Shown piece by piece: positions 49,306 through 59,243 of a stretch of DNA of 64,000 nucleotides. Source of the stretch: Clostridium kluyveri (GTDB lineage: Bacteria; Bacillota; Clostridia; Clostridiales; Clostridiaceae); assembly GCF_001902295.1 (NCBI RefSeq), contig NZ_CP018335.1, positions 992,001-1,056,000 on the forward strand. The letters run 5' to 3'. The stretch's first letter is position 1; each line of letters opens with the position of its first letter. Under the pieces are notes generated by a model. The model saw only the letters and a program-made list of their open reading frames with translations, made no database searches and was not told the origin of the DNA. Made by a program: the position numbers and the translations under genes.

Positions 49306-51108
49306 ATGAAAAAAAGAGATGCTTCTGCCAAGAAGAAAGCAGGTTTATCCCGTTTGATGGAGCTTGCAGGTGCTAAAAAGAAAAAATTAATATTTGCATG
49401 CTTTTTGTCGGTGTTATCATCTGCAGCACGAATGGTTCCTTTTTTTACTATTTATGGGGTGATAAAAGAACTTTTAGTCTACTATACATTACCTTCTAGT
49501 ATGAATGTGGAAACAATTTACAGAATGGTTTTTATTACTTTTGGAGCAGCACTGATATATGGAATTTGTGCTTTTTCATCATCAGTACTGGCTCATGGCT
49601 CTGCCTATGACATTATATATGAACTGAGGGTACAGGTTATGAACAAACTTGGACGTATTCCATCTGGTTTTTTTACTGGAACTACACAAGGAGCTATTAA
49701 AAAAGTAATTTCCGATGATGTAGAACAGATTGAAGTGTTTATTGCCCACCATATTATAGATATTGCTGCTGCAATAGCCACACCTTTGTTTACACTAATC
49801 TACCTATTCATTATAGATTGGCGGCTGGCCTTTGTAACACTAATACCTATTTTTGTATCTCTATTTCTATTGAGCAGTGGCTTAAAAAACCCGAAAGGAG
49901 CACAAACCCAAAAGGATATGCATGATACTAAGGAGAAAATGGAAGGAACTATTGTAGAGTACATACATGGAATGCCTGTTATTAAAATTTTCAACCGTAC
50001 CCTCAGTGCTTTTCATCAATTTGAGGAAAATATATCTGCATATGTGAATACTGTGGAACATACTGCCTATCATTTTGCTTCTCGAATGGGTGCATACTAT
50101 GCTTTTTTCGGAGCACAACTTTTGTTTCTGCTGCCTGTAGGTTTAGTTATTTCTACTAATGCCTCATCTTATATGGATTTTCTTCCCATACTTTTAATGT
50201 TCTTTCTTATAGGAGGAGGATTGAAAGAACCTATGGAAAATATGATGAATATGGTAATTCACAGTGGAAAAATTGCGGAAGGTGTAGCACGTATTGATGG
50301 AATCTTAAATCAGCCGGAGTTTGAGAATACTGGAAATGGAGATCCCTCTACATATGATATTGTCTTTGAGCATGTTTCTTTTTCCTATAATAAGAATGTA
50401 CAAGCAATTAAGGATATAAGTTTTGTGGTGAAGGAAGGAACTATTAATGGACTGGTGGGTCCATCTGGCGGTGGAAAATCCACTCTAGCACAACTTTTAT
50501 TACGATTTTATGAACCACAGCAGGGCAGTGTAAAAATAGGTGGAGTGGATATCCGTGATATTTCACCGGAAAAGTTGATGGACATCATATCCTATGTGTT
50601 TCAGGATTCCTTTCTCTTTCGAGGGACTATTGAAAATAATATCCGTATGGGTAATGAAAAAGCTGACTTTAAGGAAGTGGAAAAGGCTGCAAAGAATGCT
50701 AATATCCATGATGTAATTATGTCCCTGCCTCAAGGTTATAGCACTGTTGTAGGAGAGAAGGATGTTTATCTTTCAGGGGGAGAAAAACAGCGTATTGCTA
50801 TTGCGAGGGTATTTTTAAAGGATACTCCTATTGTAATTTTAGATGAAGCTACTGCTTATGCTGACGCTGAAAATGAAAGTAAAATTCAACAGGCCTTTGC
50901 CCGTCTTGCTGAAAATAAAACAATACTGATAATTGCTCACCGAATTAAATCCATTGAAAAGGCAAACAAAATTTTGGTGCTTGATAAAGGTGAATTAAAA
51001 GGCTTTGGAAATCATAAAGAACTTTTAGAACAGTGTCATATATATTGCCATATGGTAGATGCAAATGAACGTCGTCATTGTTGGACTATGCGGAAAGGAG
51101 TGATTTGA
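49306..51108 (+). CDS. ABC transporter, fused membrane and ATPase domains (first half of a heterodimer)
   Basis: A protein of 600 residues: six membrane helices, then an ATPase with Walker A GPSGGGKST, signature LSGGEKQRIAIARV and ILDEATAYAD, whose catalytic Glu is present. It fits the exporter-type fold of the Irt/Ybt and multidrug group. The following gene encodes a similar protein, so they likely form a heterodimer. In the YbtPQ/IrtAB group such pairs import siderophores in spite of the exporter fold; direction and cargo are open here. Regulated by the TetR protein upstream. AAAGGAG site. Confidence 0.88.
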   Translation: MKKRDASAKKKAGLSRLMELAGAKKKKLIFACFLSVLSSAARMVPFFTIYGVIKELLVYYTLPSSMNVETIYRMVFITFGAALIYGICAFSSSVLAHGSAYDIIYELRVQVMNKLGRIPSGFFTGTTQGAIKKVISDDVEQIEVFIAHHIIDIAAAIATPLFTLIYLFIIDWRLAFVTLIPIFVSLFLLSSGLKNPKGAQTQKDMHDTKEKMEGTIVEYIHGMPVIKIFNRTLSAFHQFEENISAYVNTVEHTAYHFASRMGAYYAFFGAQLLFLLPVGLVISTNASSYMDFLPILLMFFLIGGGLKEPMENMMNMVIHSGKIAEGVARIDGILNQPEFENTGNGDPSTYDIVFEHVSFSYNKNVQAIKDISFVVKEGTINGLVGPSGGGKSTLAQLLLRFYEPQQGSVKIGGVDIRDISPEKLMDIISYVFQDSFLFRGTIENNIRMGNEKADFKEVEKAAKNANIHDVIMSLPQGYSTVVGEKDVYLSGGEKQRIAIARVFLKDTPIVILDEATAYADAENESKIQQAFARLAENKTILIIAHRIKSIEKANKILVLDKGELKGFGNHKELLEQCHIYCHMVDANERRHCWTMRKGVI

Positions 51109-51110
51109 TT

Positions 51111-52877
51111 ATGAATAATTTTAAAATTTGGTTTAGTACTGTTACTTTTGGAGAAACAAAAAAATATACAAAACTTTTTCTGTGGAATTTTTTAGATAGT
51201 TTTGTGGTGACCATTCCTTATGCTGTTATGGTTCTTGCCGTTTATCTTCTCTTAATTCCAGTGGCTCATTCTTCAGAGATGCTTCCGTTAAACCGACTTT
51301 GGATTTTGTGTGGTGTACTTTTGGCTCAAACCATTGTGTATGGTTTTATAAGAAGGCGTACTTATATTAAAATCTGTGTAGGATTTGCACAAACTACAAA
51401 AAAAGCTCGTATTTCCATGGGAGAGCATTTAAGAACGTTATCTATGGGGTTTTTTAGTAAACGAGATGCAGGTGATTTATCTACAGTGCTGCTTAGAGAT
51501 TATACAGAGATGGAAAATTTGGCTTCTGGTCTTATTCCTCAAGTTTCTGTTATTCTGGTACGGCTTATTATTTCTATTATTGTACTATCGGCTTTTGACT
51601 GGCGTATGGTGCTTGCAGTAATTTTAACAATTCCCATGTCACTTCCCTTTGCTATCATCAGTTACAAGCGTATGGGAAAAATAAGTGATAAGCTTTTGAA
51701 AACTCAGCAGGAGGCTGCTTCCCGTATACTTGAGTATGTAGGAGGTATTCAGACCTTGAAGGCTTTCAATCAGGCAGGAGAACATTTCCGTATTTTGAAA
51801 GAAACTTTCCTTAACCAGAGTAAGCACTCTAAACGTATGGAATTGGCTGCAGCACCTATTGGTATGATTGGGCGTTTTATTCTTAATTGCGGCATAGGTA
51901 TAGTAATGTTGTGCGGAGTATGGCTTTTAACAGGCGGAGAAATGTCTCCCTTTTACTATATTGTATTTTTACTCCTTTCTTTAAATATTTACGAACCCAT
52001 TATGACAGTATTTGCTTTTATTGCGGATTATGCCAGAACTAATGGTTCTGCTCAGCGCATATGTACTCTAAACAATGAAAAGCCTTTGCTAGAGCCTAAA
52101 AATAGTCTCCCCATATCAGGTACAGAAATTATATTTAAAGATGTTTCCTTTAGTTATGGTGATAAGGAAGTATTGCATAATGTTTCTTTCTCTATTCCAC
52201 CAAAAGGTTTGACAGCTCTAGTAGGTCCCTCGGGTTCAGGAAAATCCACCATCGTAAAGCTTGTAGCACGATTTTGGGATGTGGATAAAGGGGAAATTAT
52301 TATTGGAGGTGTACCGGTAGCTAAAATAAAAAATGACCATTTGCTTTCTAAAATAAGTATGGTATTTCAAGATGTGTATCTGTTTCATGATACAATTGAG
52401 TCCAATATACGTATGGGTAACTCCAATGCAACCATGGATGAGGTTGTAGAGGCGGCAAAAAAAGCGGCATGCCATCAGTTTATATCAGCATTGCCACAGG
52501 GTTATAATACTCTGGTGGGAGAAGGTGGTTCTACTTTATCTGGCGGGGAAAAACAGAGGATTTCCATTGCCAGAGCTTTGCTTAAAAATGCACCTATTGT
52601 TCTTTTAGATGAAGCCACAGCCTCCCTTGATCCGGAAAATCAGATACTTATACAGCAGGCTATCAGTGCACTTGTAGAAGATAAAACAGTGATAGTCATT
52701 GCACATAGGCTTCAGTCCATTAGAAATGCACAGCAAATTATTGTACTTGATAGTGGAGAGATCAGAGAAAGGGGAAGTCATGATACACTGCTAAAGAAAG
52801 GCGGCATGTATGACCATCTTTGGGAAGAACAAAGCAGGGCCGGAAGTTGGAGGTTGATGGATAGTATTGTGAATTAA
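51111..52877 (+). CDS. ABC transporter, fused membrane and ATPase domains (second half of a heterodimer)
   Basis: A protein of 588 residues with the same layout: six membrane helices and an ATPase with GPSGSGKST, LSGGEKQRISIARA and LLDEATASLDPE. Both ATPase sites of the pair appear competent, unlike multidrug exporters with one degenerate site. It starts two bases after the first subunit stop with AAAGGAG upstream, so synthesis is coupled. A repeat copy follows 39 bases after the stop codon. Cargo unknown. Confidence 0.88.
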   Translation: MNNFKIWFSTVTFGETKKYTKLFLWNFLDSFVVTIPYAVMVLAVYLLLIPVAHSSEMLPLNRLWILCGVLLAQTIVYGFIRRRTYIKICVGFAQTTKKARISMGEHLRTLSMGFFSKRDAGDLSTVLLRDYTEMENLASGLIPQVSVILVRLIISIIVLSAFDWRMVLAVILTIPMSLPFAIISYKRMGKISDKLLKTQQEAASRILEYVGGIQTLKAFNQAGEHFRILKETFLNQSKHSKRMELAAAPIGMIGRFILNCGIGIVMLCGVWLLTGGEMSPFYYIVFLLLSLNIYEPIMTVFAFIADYARTNGSAQRICTLNNEKPLLEPKNSLPISGTEIIFKDVSFSYGDKEVLHNVSFSIPPKGLTALVGPSGSGKSTIVKLVARFWDVDKGEIIIGGVPVAKIKNDHLLSKISMVFQDVYLFHDTIESNIRMGNSNATMDEVVEAAKKAACHQFISALPQGYNTLVGEGGSTLSGGEKQRISIARALLKNAPIVLLDEATASLDPENQILIQQAISALVEDKTVIVIAHRLQSIRNAQQIIVLDSGEIRERGSHDTLLKKGGMYDHLWEEQSRAGSWRLMDSIVN

Positions 52878-52916
52878 AAGCTATAAAAAAGATAGGTGGA
52901 GAAAAGTATCATTTAT

Positions 52917-53060
52917 CCGATCGCTACCATTGCTAATACCCCATCTTCTATCAAAGTGGGGGATAAGCAGTGCTACGCGCCTGGATAAGTGATTCTAAGG
53001 TTCAGCTGGAGAAAAGCAGTTCTCATAAGCAAACTCCACCTGAACCTAAGAATCACTTGA
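52917..53060 (+). mobile_element. TTTAT-associated repeat, 144 nt
   Basis: Follows TTTAT; starts CCGATCGCTACC and ends CACTTGA. Slightly divergent (GTTCAGCTGGAG, GCAGTGCTACGCGCC). A partial extra right end follows at 53061-53095. Confidence 0.78.
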
Positions 53061-53095
53061 TTAACCAACTCCACCTGAACTCTAAATTACTTGAT
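53061..53095 (+). repeat. Partial duplicate of the repeat right end
   Basis: ACTCCACCTGAACTCTAAAT followed by TACTTGA repeats the right-end pattern of the element immediately upstream, suggesting a nested or incomplete older copy. Confidence 0.55.
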
Positions 53096-53836
53096 CTATT
53101 TTGATACTCTAAAATAGTATTCTGGAGTATTTTCTGTAATTGCTTTAAATTCATAACCACAATTTTTATAGTATTTAATGATTTTAGGAAGTGCCCTGCA
53201 GGTATTCTCATTAGTACCATCACAGTGTGCCAGTAGAAATACTTTATTTGGATTGACACATTTTCTTGTAGCTTCATTATATAGTTTATCAACTGATGTT
53301 CTATAGTTTATACCATCTGACAAAGAAAGGTTCCAGTCGTATATTTTGTATTCATTAGTGTGTAATTTTTCTAGAAGAGAAGTGGTAAGATGATTTTTGC
53401 TTCCCGTAGGGAAACGTATTATTTTAGGAGAAAATCCTAAAACCTTTTTTACTTCATTTTCAGTTTTTATCATCTCATTTAAAAAAGAATTTTCATTGGA
53501 ATATATTACACCGCATTTATGGGTGTATGTATGTAGACCTATACTGTGACCTTCATTATACATTCTTTTTAACAAATCTTCTCTACCTTCAATTTTATAG
53601 CCTATTATAAAAAAAGAGGCTTTTACATTTTGTTCCTTTAAAATATCTAATATTTTACCTGTAACTGTGCTGCTTGGGCCATCATCAAAGGTAAGATAAA
53701 TTACTTTATCAGGGGAAGGAGTGGTTATATCTTCTGCACAGAATAAGTCTTTTGAAAGGGCTTTTACAGGAGAAGTATAATATATTACCATATATAAAAT
53801 AAATATTGTAGTTAATAAAAAATGTTTAATCTTCAT
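53096..53836 (-). CDS. Secreted polysaccharide deacetylase (NodB domain)
   Basis: A protein of 246 residues. An N-terminal signal/anchor (FLLTTIFILYMVIYYTSP) is followed by a NodB domain: DDGP with Asp51-Asp52, metal ligands His102 and His106 in LHTYTHK, RFPTGSKN and the late HCDG motif. It removes acetyl groups from peptidoglycan or another wall glycan outside the cell, similar to PdaA-type proteins. The 3' end abuts the partial repeat end. AGGAG site precedes the ATG. Confidence 0.9.
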   Translation of the reverse strand: MKIKHFLLTTIFILYMVIYYTSPVKALSKDLFCAEDITTPSPDKVIYLTFDDGPSSTVTGKILDILKEQNVKASFFIIGYKIEGREDLLKRMYNEGHSIGLHTYTHKCGVIYSNENSFLNEMIKTENEVKKVLGFSPKIIRFPTGSKNHLTTSLLEKLHTNEYKIYDWNLSLSDGINYRTSVDKLYNEATRKCVNPNKVFLLAHCDGTNENTCRALPKIIKYYKNCGYEFKAITENTPEYYFRVSK

Positions 53837-54010
53837 TTAAACATATCTCCTTTGCTGTTAGGATTTTGTCCCTATTAGTATTTGCTTTTATACTTAATTT
53901 ATAAGTGCTTAAGTAAAAACCTTTAAAAATAGGTTTTGCTATGTTTTATATAAGTATGATAATATATGTTATATTGTTTAATTATTTTGACATACAAAGG
54001 AGTGAAAACA

Positions 54011-55147
54011 GTGGAAGTTTATTTTGACAACAGTGCTACCACTAAGCCCTATAATGAAGTTATAGATTCTATGGCAGATACTATGAGAAAATATTATGGT
54101 AATCCTTCTTCTGCATATTCTTTAGGGTTAAAGGCAGAATTAAAGATGAATGAGAGTAGAGATGTAATAGCTCATACTATAAATTGCAGCAGGGATGAAA
54201 TAATATTTACTTCTGGAGGAAGTGAAAGTAATAATTTTTTAATAAAAGGTTTTATAAAACCAGGTAAACACCTTATAACAAGTAAAATAGAGCATCCAAG
54301 TATTTTAAATACCTGTAGACAATTAGAAAGTCAGGGGGTAAAAGTTACTTATTTAAATGTGAATAACAGGGGAGAAGTAGATTTGGAGGAACTGGATGCA
54401 AGTATTACCAAGGAAACTCATATAGTAAGTATAATGCATACCAATAATGAAATTGGAAGTGTTCAGAATATTGAATATATAGGTAAATACATAAAAGAGA
54501 GAAATAGTAGAATAAAGTTCCATGTAGATGCAGTTCAAGGCTATGGAAAATACATCATAGATGTGAAAAAAAGTAATATAGATTTGTTATCTGCAAGTGG
54601 ACATAAAATACATGGACCCAGAGGGATTGGTATCGCCTATATCAGAAAAGGATTTATTCCACTGCCTTTAATATGTGGAGGAGGACAGGAAAAAGGTTTT
54701 AGATCAGGTACTGAAAATTTGTCATCTATTGTGGGATTTGCAAATGCAGCTAAAAAAGTATATGAAAGTAGAGAAGAAAATTTTAATAAAGTAAGTAAGT
54801 TGAAAAATTATTTTATGGATAGATTGAAGGATATTCCCACAGTCAAGATAAATAGTGAAGGTGATAATTATTCTCCTTATGTGCTTAGTGTATCTTTTGT
54901 AGGAGTCAAGGGAGAGGTGCTACTCCATCTTTTGGAAGAAAAACACATATATGTCTCTACAGGATCTGCATGTTCTGCCAGAGATAATGAAGAGAGTCAC
55001 GTATTGAAGGCTATAGGATTAAAAAAAGAAGAATTAGATGGAACTATAAGGTTTAGCTTTGCAGAAGATAATTCATTGGAGGAGATAGACTACACTTTAG
55101 ATGTATTAATTAAATCTTTAAAATTTTTAAGGAGAGTTGGTAAATGA
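54011..55147 (+). CDS. Cysteine desulfurase (IscS/NifS family)
   Basis: A protein of 378 residues; a PLP-dependent aminotransferase-fold enzyme. The N terminus EVYFDNSATTK, the PLP Lys in SASGHKIHGP, HVDAVQGYGK and the mobile Cys loop STGSACSAR are present. It makes persulfide sulfur from cysteine for tRNA thiolation, given the overlapping thiI gene. The upstream ATG at 53966 lacks a ribosome site; the GTG at 54011 with AAAGGAG is preferred. Confidence 0.93.
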   Translation: MEVYFDNSATTKPYNEVIDSMADTMRKYYGNPSSAYSLGLKAELKMNESRDVIAHTINCSRDEIIFTSGGSESNNFLIKGFIKPGKHLITSKIEHPSILNTCRQLESQGVKVTYLNVNNRGEVDLEELDASITKETHIVSIMHTNNEIGSVQNIEYIGKYIKERNSRIKFHVDAVQGYGKYIIDVKKSNIDLLSASGHKIHGPRGIGIAYIRKGFIPLPLICGGGQEKGFRSGTENLSSIVGFANAAKKVYESREENFNKVSKLKNYFMDRLKDIPTVKINSEGDNYSPYVLSVSFVGVKGEVLLHLLEEKHIYVSTGSACSARDNEESHVLKAIGLKKEELDGTIRFSFAEDNSLEEIDYTLDVLIKSLKFLRRVGK

Positions 55148-56289
55148 GAAGGCTACTGCTGGTAAAATATGCATCAGAAATATTTTTAAAAGGGTTAAAT
55201 AAAGGCAAATTTGAGAAAAAATTAAAAGACAATATAAAAAATATTCTAAAAGATGTGCAATATAGTTTTGTAATGGATCAAGGAAGATGGTTTATAGAAT
55301 GTAGTGACATTGAAAAGGGCATAGAAAAGTTAAAATCAGTATTTGGAATATGGGAAATTTGTGTGGTAGATGAGGTGGAAGCTGATATGGAAAAAATAAA
55401 GGAGCAGTCACTTAAAAATGCCCTTGAAAGTAAGGGAATCACATTTAAAGTACTTACTAAGAGGGCAGATAAAAGTTTTCCAGGAACATCTATGGAGATA
55501 AGTAGAGAAATCGGAGCTTATATTCTACAAAATGCTCCAAATTTATCTGTAGATATAAAAAATCCAGATTTTTTTATTAATATAGAAATAAGAAATAAAG
55601 CTTATGTATATTCAAAGAAAATAAAGGCAGTAGGGGGAATGCCCTATGGTACTAATGGAAATACATTGCTTATGCTTTCAGGAGGAATAGATTCACCGGT
55701 GGCAGGATATATGATGGCAAGACGGGGAGTTCAATTAAATTGTATATATTTTCACAGTCATCCTTATACCAGTGAGAGGGCAAAAGAAAAAGTTAAAGAA
55801 CTGGCAGGGATATTAAAAGGATATACGGGAAATATAAATCTTTATATAACACCTTTTACAGAAATACAGATGCAAATAATTGAAAAGTGCAGAAAGGATG
55901 AACTAACTATAATAATGAGAAGATTCATGATGAGGATAGCCTGCATTATAGCTGATAAGTATAATATAAATTCCGTAACGACAGGTGAAAGTATAGGGCA
56001 GGTTGCAAGTCAAACTATGGAGGGTCTAGTTGTAAGTAATCAGGCAGCAGATAGGCCTGTGTTCAGGCCCTTAATTGCCATGGATAAAATAGATATAATG
56101 GAAGTGGCAAGGGAAATAGGCACCTATGAAACTTCCATATTACCTTATGAAGATTGTTGTACTATATTTGTTCCAAAACACCCTAAGACTAAACCAAGAC
56201 TTCAAGAAATAATAAAATCGGAAGAGAACTTGGATATAGACGTTTTAGTAGAAGAAGCCGTTTGTGACACTGAATTTTTATCTATATAA
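55144..56289 (+). CDS. thiI: tRNA 4-thiouridine synthase
   Basis: A protein of 381 residues. Ferredoxin-like and THUMP domains (to about residue 165) are followed by the PP-loop adenylating domain with LSGGIDSPVAGYM. There is no C-terminal rhodanese domain, normal for Firmicutes, where the adjacent cysteine desulfurase hands sulfur over directly. It makes s4U in tRNA and may also serve thiamine thiazole synthesis. The ATG overlaps the desulfurase stop (ATGA). Confidence 0.93.
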   Translation: MRRLLLVKYASEIFLKGLNKGKFEKKLKDNIKNILKDVQYSFVMDQGRWFIECSDIEKGIEKLKSVFGIWEICVVDEVEADMEKIKEQSLKNALESKGITFKVLTKRADKSFPGTSMEISREIGAYILQNAPNLSVDIKNPDFFINIEIRNKAYVYSKKIKAVGGMPYGTNGNTLLMLSGGIDSPVAGYMMARRGVQLNCIYFHSHPYTSERAKEKVKELAGILKGYTGNINLYITPFTEIQMQIIEKCRKDELTIIMRRFMMRIACIIADKYNINSVTTGESIGQVASQTMEGLVVSNQAADRPVFRPLIAMDKIDIMEVAREIGTYETSILPYEDCCTIFVPKHPKTKPRLQEIIKSEENLDIDVLVEEAVCDTEFLSI

Positions 56290-56298
56290 ATTTTAATC

Positions 56299-56331
56299 AT
56301 AAGATGCAGCTTGTTTGGAGCTGCATCTTTA
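56299..56331. terminator. Terminator after thiI
   Basis: AAGATGCAGCT / AGCTGCATCTT stem with TTT following. Convergent position allows use in both directions. Confidence 0.85.
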
Positions 56332-56345
56332 AGCATTTAAACACT

Positions 56346-57494
56346 CTATTTAGTGCTATTAGTTTTTCCACTTAAAATTTTAAGTACGTTATTTTCATAC
56401 CCTACATTATAGATGATATTATATGTATTTACGGTTGAATTTGATTTAGTCCCTTGAGTGGCCTGTATGGTAGTAGATACCTGTATATTTCCGTTATCCA
56501 GTTTACCACAGGTCATAGTATCTATTTTTACGGATAGGGTTTCTATATAATCTTTTCTAAAATTATCATAAGTTATGCTTTCTTGCCAACTGGAGCCTAG
56601 TAATGAGTAGGCCGTTACATAATCCTGGGAATTAATATTGTTATAAAAATAGGAAACCAAATAAGCTGCATCCTCTGTAGATAAGTTTGAATGTTCTTCA
56701 GTATAGGATTTATCCGTATTTTCCGAGGAAGATGTATATGCAATAGGGTTATCAGCCCAGGTATTTACAAGAGGGAGAATTTGAGTTATTGGTATACTGA
56801 AACCTATAGACTCATTTCCAGACTTTGCAGAATTTATTCCTATAACTTCACCTGTAGTCTTATCTAAGAGAGGGCCGCCGCTGTTGCCAGAAGATATAGG
56901 AGCAGAAATTTGATATGCTCCTTTATATTCATAATTTTCTATGTAAAAATCTCTGTTAAGACCACTTATTATACCTATAGTAGCTGTATTTTGAAGACCT
57001 AAAGGACTTCCCATTGCTATTATTTCATCACCTATATCTACACTGCTGGATTTTGAGATTTTCATGGGAGTTTTTTCTTTTAATTTATCAACTCTAACTA
57101 AAGCTACATCTGTAACATCACTTTTACCTATAAGAGTACCTTTATAAGTAGTGGTATCAGACATTTTTACTGTAATAGAAGAGGCACCGTCTATTACATG
57201 GGCGTTGGTTATTATATCTCCCTTAGTATTATATAAAAATCCAGAACCTGTGACTTTTCCAGTGCTTTTTTCCACATCAAGAGATACAACCAGTTTTTCA
57301 TTTTCATGTATTATTGTCTTTAAGTCTTTAGGTTTAGAGCTACTTAAAACATCTTCTATATCTGCTAACTTAGAAGAATTCTTAGATGTTTTAAGACTTA
57401 TATTCTTATGTATCAAAAAACATAATGTTACTCCACAGCATATAACAATAATTGTTATAATGAGGGAAATTACAAAGTTTTTATTTTTTTTCAT
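56346..57494 (-). CDS. HtrA/DegP-like membrane-anchored serine protease without PDZ domain
   Basis: A protein of 382 residues. One N-terminal membrane helix (VISLIITIIVICCGVTLCF), then a trypsin-like domain with His99 (TNAHVID), Asp129 (TDVALV) and Ser205 (SSGNSGGPLL). There is no PDZ domain; residues 265-380 form a separate domain rich in beta strands that resembles an NTF2-like fold. Expected role: extracytoplasmic quality control. It is cotranscribed with the zinc-ribbon/FxLYD gene just upstream, nine bases away. AGGAGG site. Confidence 0.88.
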   Translation of the reverse strand: MKKNKNFVISLIITIIVICCGVTLCFLIHKNISLKTSKNSSKLADIEDVLSSSKPKDLKTIIHENEKLVVSLDVEKSTGKVTGSGFLYNTKGDIITNAHVIDGASSITVKMSDTTTYKGTLIGKSDVTDVALVRVDKLKEKTPMKISKSSSVDIGDEIIAMGSPLGLQNTATIGIISGLNRDFYIENYEYKGAYQISAPISSGNSGGPLLDKTTGEVIGINSAKSGNESIGFSIPITQILPLVNTWADNPIAYTSSSENTDKSYTEEHSNLSTEDAAYLVSYFYNNINSQDYVTAYSLLGSSWQESITYDNFRKDYIETLSVKIDTMTCGKLDNGNIQVSTTIQATQGTKSNSTVNTYNIIYNVGYENNVLKILSGKTNSTK

Positions 57495-57503
57495 GTTAAC
57501 CTC

Positions 57504-58796
57504 CTATTGTAAAAACCAGGTTATATTTGTGATTTTAATATGATGTCCCTTTAACATATTATATTCTGTATTTTCAAATTTTCCTGTAGCACCTACATCT
57601 AAGTAATTAGGATATACATAAGTAGAGCCACTGCCAAGATTTTTGTTATTTGAATCAAATATGTCATAGTATATTTTTATGGAACTTATGGGTTTGGTAG
57701 CTATATTTTTAACAGTTCCTTTGATAACAAAATCACCATACTTATTTATATTGGTAGAAGTGGAAGTCACTTCTACAGCATTGGTTTTATTATTTTTATC
57801 TTCTGTAGCAGCGGAAGTAAGTGCCTGTTGGATTCTATTTTGCTCAGCTTTTTCAAAGGAATTTTTCTTAGCTACTATAGTTTCTTTAAAATTAAGTAAT
57901 TTTTCGTCCTTTGGATTGTAGGTTATTCCTTTGTTTATGGTATCAAGAGCAGAAATAAAATTATTCTTTTTCAGATATTCATTTGCAGTATCATAGGCTA
58001 CACTACTTATTCTATTCCGAAGTTCATTTGCAGTATCTTTTGCTTCTTGTATGGTATAATTTGATATCTTAGTAAGAAGATCTGCTAGATCATCTATACT
58101 GCTTTCATTATTCATTTCACTTTTTATTTGTATTACAGTTACAGCCATTCTTTTATTTTCTATAGTTTTATTTAATAAAGAGTAAAAAGCTCCCTGTTTA
58201 TTATATATTAAATCGTTTGCTTTATCTAATTCATTAAAAGCCTGTATGTAATTTTTCTTTTTAATATAGTTGTCCACTATATTTATGTGTGAATTTATAT
58301 TTTCCCCATCTTGTAAAATTTTTTTATCTGCCTGTAAAGTCTTATTATTTGGGCGTAAACTCAAGGCCTTGTCCACTTTAGCATAGGCTTCCGATATATT
58401 ACCTTTAAGAGCTATAGTCTCAGCATTTACTCTATTTTTTTCCACATTTTTTGAAACGGTTATTTCATAGAAATAATAACCTATAGTTATAAATGTCATA
58501 AGTATTGTTGATACAAGGGGGATCATTATATTTTTATTTTTATAAAAAGAAAATTTGAAATATATCTTATTGCCATTTTTATTAGAGTCATTTTTTTTAG
58601 AAGTAGTTTTAATGGGAGGTAAAGTTTTTACCTGGCTATTTTCTACAGTATTTTTTAAAATTTTGTTAATTTTATAAACTTGAATGGTATCACTATTTGA
58701 ATTTATTTCAGTGTCTTCTTTTTTTAATCTAGCACCACATTTATGACAAAAAACGGCATTATCAGACACTTCTATTTTGCAGTTATAACAAAACAT
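57504..58796 (-). CDS. Zinc-ribbon membrane protein with C-terminal FxLYD-like domain
   Basis: A protein of 430 residues. It starts with a zinc ribbon (MFCYNCKIEVSDNAVFCHKCG), followed by a basic linker, one membrane helix at about 95-115, a long helical TPR-like region, and a C-terminal beta domain (ISSIKIYYDIFDSNNKNLGS) of the FxLYD type. The ribbon is cytoplasmic and the rest outside. It is the first gene of a two-gene unit with the HtrA-like protease, so it may present substrates to it or sense the envelope; this is inference. Confidence 0.8.
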   Translation of the reverse strand: MFCYNCKIEVSDNAVFCHKCGARLKKEDTEINSNSDTIQVYKINKILKNTVENSQVKTLPPIKTTSKKNDSNKNGNKIYFKFSFYKNKNIMIPLVSTILMTFITIGYYFYEITVSKNVEKNRVNAETIALKGNISEAYAKVDKALSLRPNNKTLQADKKILQDGENINSHINIVDNYIKKKNYIQAFNELDKANDLIYNKQGAFYSLLNKTIENKRMAVTVIQIKSEMNNESSIDDLADLLTKISNYTIQEAKDTANELRNRISSVAYDTANEYLKKNNFISALDTINKGITYNPKDEKLLNFKETIVAKKNSFEKAEQNRIQQALTSAATEDKNNKTNAVEVTSTSTNINKYGDFVIKGTVKNIATKPISSIKIYYDIFDSNNKNLGSGSTYVYPNYLDVGATGKFENTEYNMLKGHHIKITNITWFLQ

Positions 58797-59037
58797 AGTA
58801 TTATTTCTCCTTAAATTTTGTATTAATATATAAAGTTTTACCTAGCGTATGTATATTGTACCAAAAATTCTATGTTTGGACTATAGTAATTCTTTACAGT
58901 GAGTGCTTATTATATTATATTTTTAATCTAAAAATCATTTTTGATGTAATATTATGATAAAATGTACTGGTAAATCAAATTACTACATGGTAAAATATGT
59001 ATAAATGTACAAAAGGTAAAACAAATGTTATTTTTAT
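58797..59037. other. Non-coding stretch between divergent genes
   Basis: AT-rich promoter region for the leftward zinc-ribbon gene; it ends at the TTTTTAT flank of a divergent repeat copy. No ORF seen. Confidence 0.4.
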
Positions 59038-59218
59038 GTGAAGGCTGCAATCGGAAAATAATTCCATGTTATTAAAGGGAGATAAATACTGCTGTGTACC
59101 TTTATAAATTCTTTAACGTATTCTAAGTGCTAAAGACATTAAGAATACTGTTAATAAGGTTCATATGGAGTAACATCTCTCTATATGCAAATTCCGCCTG
59201 AACCTTAGAAGAACTTGA
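59038..59218 (+). repeat. Divergent repeat copy with an internal palindromic insertion
   Basis: Follows TTTTTAT; starts GTGAAGGCTGCAAT and ends GAACTTGA. It keeps AAGGGAGATAAATACTGCTGTG, given in two parts AAGGGAGATAAA and TACTGCTGTG, and the right arms GGTTCATATGGAG / CCGCCTGAACC. About 40 extra bases lie in the middle, themselves an inverted repeat (TTAACGTATTCT ... AGAATACTGTTAA). Confidence 0.7.
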
Positions 59219-59243
59219 TTAAAATAGAGTGGAGAGAGGTTTT

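Noticed and set aside
25066..59218. CRISPR array from recurring 143-nt units
   Set aside because: Copies are kilobases apart, with hairpin ends and no regular spacers.
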